DNA from: Porpolomopsis calyptriformis
Taxonomy: Eukaryota > Basidiomycota > Agaricomycetes > Agaricales > Hygrophoraceae
Assembly: GCA_951640195.1 (NCBI GenBank)
Contig: OX621163.1
Location: 2,604,001-2,668,000 of the forward strand
Reading direction: 5' to 3'
DNA length: 64,000 nucleotides
The notes beneath the pieces are model-generated. The model did no database searches. It saw only the letters and a program-made list of their open reading frames with translations, and had not been told where the DNA came from. A program made the translations under genes and the position numbers. Positions within the stretch are counted from its first letter, which is position 1; every line of letters begins with the position of its first letter. Below, piece by piece: positions 57,100 to 64,000 of the stretch.

Positions 57100-60000
57100 G
57101 AGCAACCCCATCGTGCTGAGAGGGGGGGGATGTGATATCATGGAGGTAATTGGTTTGAACTCCATCCACCCATATCAACCCCATCATCCTCATACTGTGC
57201 CCTTAGCTTCTCATAGTAGATCCAAATTGTTATTATGTAACTACAATAGAATACAATGCACTTATTCCTCATTAATATCATTATCAATCCCACCCATATT
57301 TGTAACATCGAGCCTAGGCTTCTCAACCACATAAAAGCGGTCCTGAATTAGTTATCTGGGGATCTCTGGTTGATGCAGAATCATTGCGATGACGGTGTGA
57401 ATTTGCTTGATGTTTACCACTACCAATTGAAGGTCCTGTGGTTTCTTGCACAACCAAACAGTGTGAAATGAGGCATCAAGAAGAGTTGGGTCAGGGGGAC
57501 CAAATAGCAAGACAACCGCAAGCATATGGGCATCGTTGTGGTAGATTTGCAGCCAGAAATAAAATAAGACCTCACTGAAAGCAAGGGTACCATCCCAACA
57601 CAGCTACATAACAGTTAATTCATTAGTATGTATAGAAATAGACACATACCTTGCCATCCTTGCCATCCGCAACTGGTCTAACCTTTTCAATATCTCTTTC
57701 CATGCTGATTGTGCTATTTGCCCATTGGGTAAATGGATCCACACCCACCATACAATACGTGAGTCCCATCCATTTGAGTCTATGTGATAGTCTTGGAGAT
57801 ACCATGTGATCGCAAGTGCTTCAGATACTTCTACTGGTCATGCTGCATTATCCATTTCGTGAAGTAAAATATAACTATCTCCAACATTGATTGATCCCCA
57901 TAGAAGGACATTCATTAGAGGCTCAAGATCTGGTACTATTGCTTTCAAAGCGTTGATTTGCGAGTGAAGAAGACCATGCTGGGATAGATTGATGAATGGG
58001 TTTGAGGGCTGCTTTACCTCTTGACCTAAGTTTCCAATTGTTTATTCCATTGTCCATTGTGAAGAACAAATCCTAGGTCCCACTTGAACAACCTCCACAC
58101 TGAGATGACTAAGGGTGTGAATTGCTAGTTGCACAAAGTGGAGGTGTAAGTGTTTCTGTTAATAATACAACACCTCAAATTGCTCTGTGAACTGTGAGAG
58201 GGCACAGTGAGCCAATGCAAGTTTGACAGGAGTGACAGACTTCTAGTAAAGTAGCTGGATACCAAACACAAGCTTGCAATAGTGTTTCCAGTATGTCTGT
58301 GGTAGCATATTGTAGAAAAGTCCTGGCCCAAGTCCAAAGAGGTACATTAGAAACTCCCATGCCTTGTAACCACTGTTGATCTTCTCAGCAGGATTGCAGG
58401 GAGGGCGATCAAATGACCCTGGAAGATATGGCATGGTATCAGCAACCGCTTTGCCATGTTCCTTCCACAGGTTGCCTTTGAGTACAGCCTAGTCCCATGT
58501 TACCTTGTCATCACCTCGATTGCAGTCAAAAGTCCCATGCTATAGCTTCACAAGGAGATCGGGTATATTAAGTATGGGAAGATGTATAATGTTGACACTA
58601 AAGCACTTAGGAATATTGAGAATGCAAGGTAGTGCTAAAAATATACTAGGCTTGCAGATGCCTGTCTGGAGATGATGGAGCTTATACTGAGTCTTATTGT
58701 ATGCCATTTTCACCAGCCTAAGGTTTTGCTGGTATATTTCTGTTGAGCTCCCTAATAGAGAATCAATTGGAATATTGTTGTGGTCACATCCAGCAACTGC
58801 ATAGTCATTTGGCTTCAGACATGCAGGGCAATAGTGTGGAAGCCCTTGCTTATAGCGGCCAGGTAGTGGGCAGTAGATCTAGCACCCATTTTTTCCATGG
58901 TGACCAACTAATCCAGAGATTTGTGCCATGGCGATAATATCTGTGCATACTAGGAATAGAAATAACCTAGACAAAAAAAGCCTGTTACATGAGGCATCCC
59001 AGATCTTGAGTCCTTCATTTTGAATCACACCAAGGTGATAGAGACCTGCAAACAAGAATGAATCCAAAACTTTGGGGTGATTTGGTCCTGGAATAAAGCC
59101 AGTACAGAGGATGTGTTTTTTTTAGTAGCAAACACTGTCTACAATGATCCAGATCCATATCCACATATCTGAGGACTTGTTCTTGTAAAGTTGCACCCTA
59201 TCAATAGATAGTATGAGAACTATGTTGTCATCAGTTATTTCACCATCAACAACTTTTTGCAAGTAGTCTGTACCGCAGAGTATATCATCATAGAGGGAAA
59301 GATTCCTATTGTTTTCTTGTAGCTCACGGAGAAGTTTGCTAGTGTGCTGTTGATGATACTTGATATCTTCTGCACTTTCTGGTGACCTCCACAAAGCTTG
59401 GAGCTGCGGACTAACAGGGATTGTATAGAAGTATTGCTGGCTGGTTTTCTTGTTGCCAGGACAGTTCTCATATCAATCTTCACCACATTTGGGACAACGA
59501 TCAAGTTTGGACTATGGCCCAACGTATGCCAGACAACTGTTAGAGCACATATTATTGAGAATGGGAATGACGCTGGTGAATTCAGTGATGCATCATTTAA
59601 CTTGATTGAGTGAGAGCATATGGCACTCAGGGAAGCACTCATGGATGCTCTCACAAACCTTGCTGTAAGCATCTTGGGAGGAATATTCAGTTGCTAGAAA
59701 GACCTTGAAGGATAGCCATAAATCTGGGTTATCCAGGGAAAGTGGTTCTTGAGGTGGATTGTACAGATGTTCGCAGAAATGCTTGTCAAGTTTATCATGT
59801 GGATCACCTAGCTAAGCATTTTTGATGAGGGAAATAAGTTGGAGACAATTTGCAATGTCCTCAACTTAATATGGATTCTGTACATCATCGTCTGGCTCAT
59901 TACTGTTGTCAGATTGGCCTAGTGTATTTTGTGGATTGATATTTTGTTGGCGGTATTAGCTTTCTAGGTCTTTGATACTTCTAGGATCAGAATTGGGTGG

Positions 60001-60434
60001 TCTAGAGTTGCTAGAACCATCTCCAGGTGGGGGTTGTGTTTGATTGAATAAGGGAGGAGGAGGACCATCACCATTATAGTCTTCATAAAGTTAATTGAAC
60101 TGTACAGATCATTTAGATGCAGAAGCATTAGTAAAGCTGAAAAATGGACTCACATTGTCTCTAGCATTCTCTATCTGTTCAGGTTCACCCATGCCTTTGA
60201 AGGCATGTCTTTGTGCTGAGGTATCTTGATTCGCTTTACAGCTTTTTCTGAGAGGTTGTATTGTTTGGGTATGATGATTCTCCTAGGGCCATTTACAGTG
60301 ATCCAATCGGTTGGATTGCAGGCTAGATTAGGAGGCAAGGAAGGTACAAAATTCAGGGGTAAAGCCCTCTTGTATATGCCATTTTGAATGTCAGTTATAT
60401 GTTGCATGGGATACTTCCTGAGATACCCCACCAC
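57100..60434 (-). pseudogene. Plavaka/tnp2-type transposase, degenerate
   Basis: Minus-strand order: N-terminal part from about 60434 (MVGYLRKYPMQHITDIQNG), an acidic linker, ECHMLSLNQVK and MCSNSCLAYVGP with a CPKCGED zinc-type motif (about 59480-59500), QLQALWRSPESAEDIKYHQQ, then the tnp2 core DNIVLILSIDRVQLYKNKSS (about 59160-59220), GFIPGPNHPKVLDSFLFAGL, GLVGHHGKNGC, CPACLKPNDYAVAGCDHNN, GSFDRPPCNPAEKINSGYKAW (about 58360-58425), and a C-terminal region to about 57100. This is the domain order of Plavaka-like transposases known from Agaricomycetes. Stops and frame changes are frequent; introns are likely but not all placed. Confidence 0.8.
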
Positions 60435-60709
60435 AGAGCTTTTTACAACCGCAGATATATGTTAGTGGCATAATAGAAGCTGGACTTAGTGTAATTTTTT
60501 TTTTAATAGATAAAAATCATTTAATTACTTTCCACCATAAGAAAAGTTACAAGATGATAAATTATTCGTGCTTAGAATAATAGAGCGATAGCTAGAAAGG
60601 GATGGAATATGGAAGTAAACTAGCCAGAGACATAGAGAATAGATTACATACTCACTCAATCACTCATAGTCTGTCACAGTTGGTCTCAACCAACACAATT
60701 TTCACTAGG
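60435..60709. other. Right subterminal region of the Plavaka-like element
   Basis: AT-rich, no gene. The last 50 bp are the right inverted repeat, ending CACTAGG at 60709. Confidence 0.6.
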
Positions 60710-62070
60710 CATTAACATTGAATAGGCTTGCTCTCTCCCCTTGTATTCCTGTCAAGCCCCCCAATATCCAACTGCCACCATTCCACTAATGGTTTTGACT
60801 TGTTTATTATCCACTATCCCTCACCCTGCTACCCCTCTCTCCCAAGAAGGCTCTCTCCCTCCTGTCTTAGCTCCCTTCTATAATGAGATGGTTAGCCTAC
60901 CTATGAAGAAGAAGAAGAACAAGTGGGTCCCTCTCACTTAAAAGGGAAAGGTTGAATTGAGGACAATAATGAGGATGAAGAAGAAGACCCACATATAGCC
61001 TTTGAGACTATGAAGTAGGATTATTACCAATTGCTGCAGGTCCAACAAGACTAAGTACAAATGACCCAACGGATAGAACAACAACTCTAAGTACTAATGG
61101 CCAACCTCACAGGCCCCCAACCCCCTGCCCCTCTTTAGCCATTCCCCCAACCCTTCCAAGCACCCCTAGTATTCTCCCAACCTGCCCCTGCCCCTGCCCC
61201 TGCCAAGATTAAGATGAACCCTCCTGACAAATTCTCTGGTAACCCACCAAGCTTTGCAACTTCTTGCATCAAGTAAAGCTGAATCATTTGGGATAACCAG
61301 GAATCTCAGAGGCTAATAAGATTATCTATACCTTGTTATATATGATTGGAGGAAATGCAGAACCATGGGCTGAGTGTCAACTAGATGCTTATATAATGTT
61401 AAACTATGCTAGTACCAATTGGGCTGTCTTTGAACAAGCCCTCACCCAAGACTTTGGAGATTTGGATCCCAAGTCAACTGCCCAAGTGAAGATCAAGGAT
61501 GTTAAGCAGTTTAACAAGAGTGCAGAGGAGTACAATATTAATTTTAATTGATAGGCCTATGATACTAGATATGGACAAAAAGCTTTGACAAATTTGTATA
61601 AAGATCCACTCAACCCCTCCCTTTTGTGACAGATCTACCTCTCAGATCATCAGCCAACCACCCTCTTTGAATGGCAGTCCCATGCTGCTGAACTTAACAA
61701 ATGACATTGAGAATTTCTTACTAGAATATCTTCTAAGCCCCAGACTTGTAACAGTTGTATTACCAATACCCCCTACTAATAAGACACACCTACTGGTCCC
61801 TCCACCTAATCCAACCCTGTTGCCCCCAGAATCAAACAAGAAGGAAGGCTACTTCCCTAGGAGGAATTCCCAAAGGAGTATATGTTTCAACTGTGGATGA
61901 TTTGGCCAGTTTGCTAGTTCCTGTCCCAATGCTCCTTGGATAAGTACTCCTTGTTCTAGAAGCTGCTCCTTCACCCCAGCAGCTAGAGGTTGTGGAGGAA
62001 AGAAACCTGGTCAAGGAAGAAATGTTTGAGTTCTGGAGACCTCAGCCTCAATTGAGGTCAACTCTATATC
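60710..62070 (+). pseudogene. Gag of the base-layer chromovirus (family 2), plus strand
   Basis: After the second CATTAAC, leader and gag resume on the plus strand and match element 2's gag end to end: SCQAPQYPTATIPLMVLT (from 60744), an acidic/Lys-rich part, LYMIGGNAEPWAECQLDAY (61336 on), STAQVKIKDVKQFNKSAEEY, a decayed knuckle ICFNCG near 61880, and the final TSASIEVNS-like block near 62050. Stops and indels are many. Homology to element 2 stops near 62070, where copia LTR sequence begins, so pol of this copy is not in the window. Confidence 0.85.
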
Positions 62071-62074
62071 AAGG

Positions 62075-62327
62075 CTGGAAGCTACTACCTTAAGAACCAC
62101 ACCTGGTGTCAAGCTTCACTATCAATAGTAATAATATGGTGATATAAATACAGGGAGGTACTAACCTGGTGTCAAGCTTCACTGTCAATACTAAGGAGCA
62201 GTGAGCTTGACACCAGAGACTTTGGACAGATTTTTGACCAAATAAGAACAAACAAATCAGCTACAACTTCAGACTGGTACAAACTAGTACTGCTCTATGC
62301 AGAAGAGGAGATCATCACATCCTAACA
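62075..62327 (-). repeat. 3' LTR of the right-edge copia element (left limit approximate)
   Basis: On the minus strand the LTR starts TGTTAGGATGTG at 62327, just after the purine tract AAGGGGGAGT. It contains a direct repeat 'cctggtgtcaagcttcact' (62102 and 62170) and an inverted copy near 62190-62210. A TATTTATATC box lies near 62145. The outer end was not fixed by a target duplication. Confidence 0.65.
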
Positions 62328-62352
62328 ACTCCCCCTTGATGAGACAACTCTA

Positions 62353-64000
62353 CTACTTCTTCAATCCCAACCTTTCTAACATCTCCAACACCTTCACTTT
62401 GCTCAAGGCCTTGGTCAAGATATCTGCAGGCATGGCATCTGTCCTTAGGTGGATCAACTTGATGGTTCCCTTCTCCACTTCATTCCTCAACCAGTAAAAA
62501 TGCAAGTCCAGATGCTTCATACATCCATGGTGTTCTGGGTTTTTGGCAACAGATAAGGCAGATTGGTTATCAATGAACAGAGTGGAAGGGGATGTGAATT
62601 GGTAGCCAAGTTCAGTGAACAGATTTCTCAACCATAGGATTTCTTGACTAGCTGCAGTAGCTGCAACATACTCTGCTTCAGTGGTGGATAGTGCAACTAT
62701 AGCCTGGAGTCGACTAGACCAACTGATAGCACCAGTACCCATCTTGACTATATAGCCTCCAGTGGAACGCCCATTATCAGGATTGCCAGCATGGTCAGCA
62801 TCAGTATAAGTGGTGAATATTTCAGATGGGTTGGAAAGTGGTGAGTAGGTTAATTTGAAGTCAAGAGAGCCTTTGAGGTAACAGAAGAGATGTTTGACAG
62901 CTTTCCAGTGCTGCATCCCAGGGTTCTTGCTGAAGTGGGCTAAGACACCAACAGTATAAGAGATATCTGGTCGAGTAGCTATGGCCAAGTACATTAATGA
63001 ACCAACAGCTTGGAGGTATGGGATGGAGCGCATTTCTTCAATCTCTTTAGAGGAAGTGGGAGACATGGATGTGCTGAGTTTGATGCCAGGATCAAGAGGA
63101 GTGCCAACTGGGTTGCAATCAGAGAGGTTAAAGCGTTTAAGCAAGTCAAGGATATATTGGCACTGAGACAATGATAAGGAATGTTCAGAACGATTCCGAG
63201 TGATTTCAACACCCAGTAGCCATGAGGTAGTCCCAAGATCACATAGTTGGAAGTACTTCCTAAGTTCATCCTTGACATGAGCAATCTCTGCAGTGGACTT
63301 TGCAGCAATAGTCATATCATCAATAAAGACTGGCACTATGATGCGCACATCATCCCTCTTGTAGATCCAGATACTGTGTTCACAGGTGATCCTCTTGAAG
63401 CCCATCTTCTCAAAGACCTCATTGAGTTTCTTGTGCCAACACCTGCCAGCCTGCTTTAAGCCATAGATAGATTTGAGCAAGTGCCAGACCCAGTGATTGC
63501 CCTTCTCAACAAAGCCTTCTGGCTGGCGCATATAGACCTCTTCTTCAAGTTCACCATTGAGGTAAGCTGAAGAGATATCAAGACTTTCTAATTCAAGGTC
63601 TTCAAGTGCAGCCAATGCCAGGATAGCTCGGAGTGAAGCCCACTTTGGAGTAGGAGCAAAGGTCTCAGTATAGTCAAATCCAGGTCTTTGGGCAAATCCT
63701 TGGGCCACCACTCTGCCTCTATAGCGCTCAATGGATCCATCAGCTTTCCTTTTAACCTTGAACACCCATTGGCTGCCAATAGCTTTGCGGCCAGGTGGGA
63801 GTTGTACAAGTTCAAAGGTGCCATTTTCAATAAGTTTTTGGATCTCATATAAAGCAGCCTTGTGCCATTCTTCCTTCTCTTCAGGGGAGCACTGCATTGC
63901 CTCATGGTATGTGTTAGGTTCACCATCATGAGTAGCTGTCTTGAATGCATGCTGAGAAGAGTTGAAAGCATACTCCACTGCTTGGTCCAGAGTAAGGTAA
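62353..64000 (-). CDS. Copia pol, RT and RNase H, open to the right edge
   Basis: One uninterrupted minus-strand frame, at least 548 codons, ends at 62353 and is still open at the window edge. RVT_2 motifs: IGSQWVFKVKRKADGSIERY, DISSAYLNGELEEEVYMRQP, SIYGLKQAGRCWHKKL, and the catalytic VPVFIDDMTIAA near 63300-63340. RNase H: TDADHAGNPDNGRSTGGY, LSTTEAEYVAATAASQEI, LFIDNQSALSVAKNPEHHG, MPADILTKAL. The 3' UTR, purine tract and LTR follow. It is the only retroelement pol here with no stop, suggesting a recent insertion. Gag and integrase lie beyond the window. Confidence 0.93.
   Translation of the reverse strand, partial: YLTLDQAVEYAFNSSQHAFKTATHDGEPNTYHEAMQCSPEEKEEWHKAALYEIQKLIENGTFELVQLPPGRKAIGSQWVFKVKRKADGSIERYRGRVVAQGFAQRPGFDYTETFAPTPKWASLRAILALAALEDLELESLDISSAYLNGELEEEVYMRQPEGFVEKGNHWVWHLLKSIYGLKQAGRCWHKKLNEVFEKMGFKRITCEHSIWIYKRDDVRIIVPVFIDDMTIAAKSTAEIAHVKDELRKYFQLCDLGTTSWLLGVEITRNRSEHSLSLSQCQYILDLLKRFNLSDCNPVGTPLDPGIKLSTSMSPTSSKEIEEMRSIPYLQAVGSLMYLAIATRPDISYTVGVLAHFSKNPGMQHWKAVKHLFCYLKGSLDFKLTYSPLSNPSEIFTTYTDADHAGNPDNGRSTGGYIVKMGTGAISWSSRLQAIVALSTTEAEYVAATAASQEILWLRNLFTELGYQFTSPSTLFIDNQSALSVAKNPEHHGCMKHLDLHFYWLRNEVEKGTIKLIHLRTDAMPADILTKALSKVKVLEMLERLGLKK

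Larger units (their letters stand above)
46854..60709 (-). mobile_element. Plavaka-like (tnp2) DNA transposon, carrying a solo LTR and a full chromovirus
   Basis: The ends are inverted repeats of about 50 bp: CCCAGTGAAAATTG from 46854 and, reading back from 60709, CCTAGTGAAAATTG. Further in, both share the GGTTGAGAC...ATGAG stretch, with differences mostly of the CpG type. CATTAAC flanks both sides and occurs once in the empty homologous site of element 2. Inside are a tnp2-type transposase (57100-60434) and a second spliced gene (47825-56917), both minus strand. Later insertions are a solo LTR (46915-47350) and element 4 (48127-55527). Without them it is about 6 kb. Confidence 0.8.

Overview
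The window reads as repeat-rich, probably methylated sequence from a mushroom-forming fungus (Agaricomycetes, Basidiomycota); I cannot name the genus. The evidence is the kind of elements present (chromodomain Ty3/gypsy, copia, pogo, Tc1, hAT and a Plavaka-like tnp2 element), the 45-56 bp GT-AG introns, and fragments of protein families I know mainly from Agaricomycetes. I see no rRNA, tRNA, CRISPR array or prokaryotic operon. Almost nothing is an intact host gene.

Layout. 1-8.6 kb: chromovirus remains on the minus strand; one copy is cut by a complete hAT element (2931-6195, 8-bp target duplication). 8.6-9.0 kb: a MITE-like unit and a minisatellite. 9.1-13.96 kb: two decayed spliced genes on the minus strand, a lineage-specific unknown and a WD40 protein. 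13.96-23.1 kb: a complete LTR element inserted into the WD40 gene (4-bp duplication GCAC), carrying a spliced gene in antisense. 23.1-27.9 kb: the other end of the WD40 gene and three lineage-specific spliced genes on the plus strand. 28-34.4 kb: tandem repeats and a copia element interrupted by a pogo element. 34.4-62.1 kb: a nest of insertions. The base layer is a plus-strand chromovirus. A pogo element (35637-46452) sits in its LTR and contains a Tc1 element and a full chromovirus (39140-46105). A Plavaka-like element (46854-60709) sits in its leader and contains a solo LTR and another full chromovirus (48127-55527). 62.1-64 kb: a copia element with an open pol frame running off the right edge.

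Three themes link the pieces. First, decay is dominated by CpG to TpG/CpA transitions: LTR pairs differ mostly at former CpGs, and in-frame stops are largely TGA where CGA (Arg) is expected. Second, three chromovirus families each have a primer-binding site next to the 5' LTR that pairs with a stretch of their own LTR placed just downstream of a TATA box. This matches Tf1-type self-priming, and the pairing covaries between families. Third, in the two full chromoviruses pol lies in the -1 frame of gag, with slippery-type heptamers in the overlaps.
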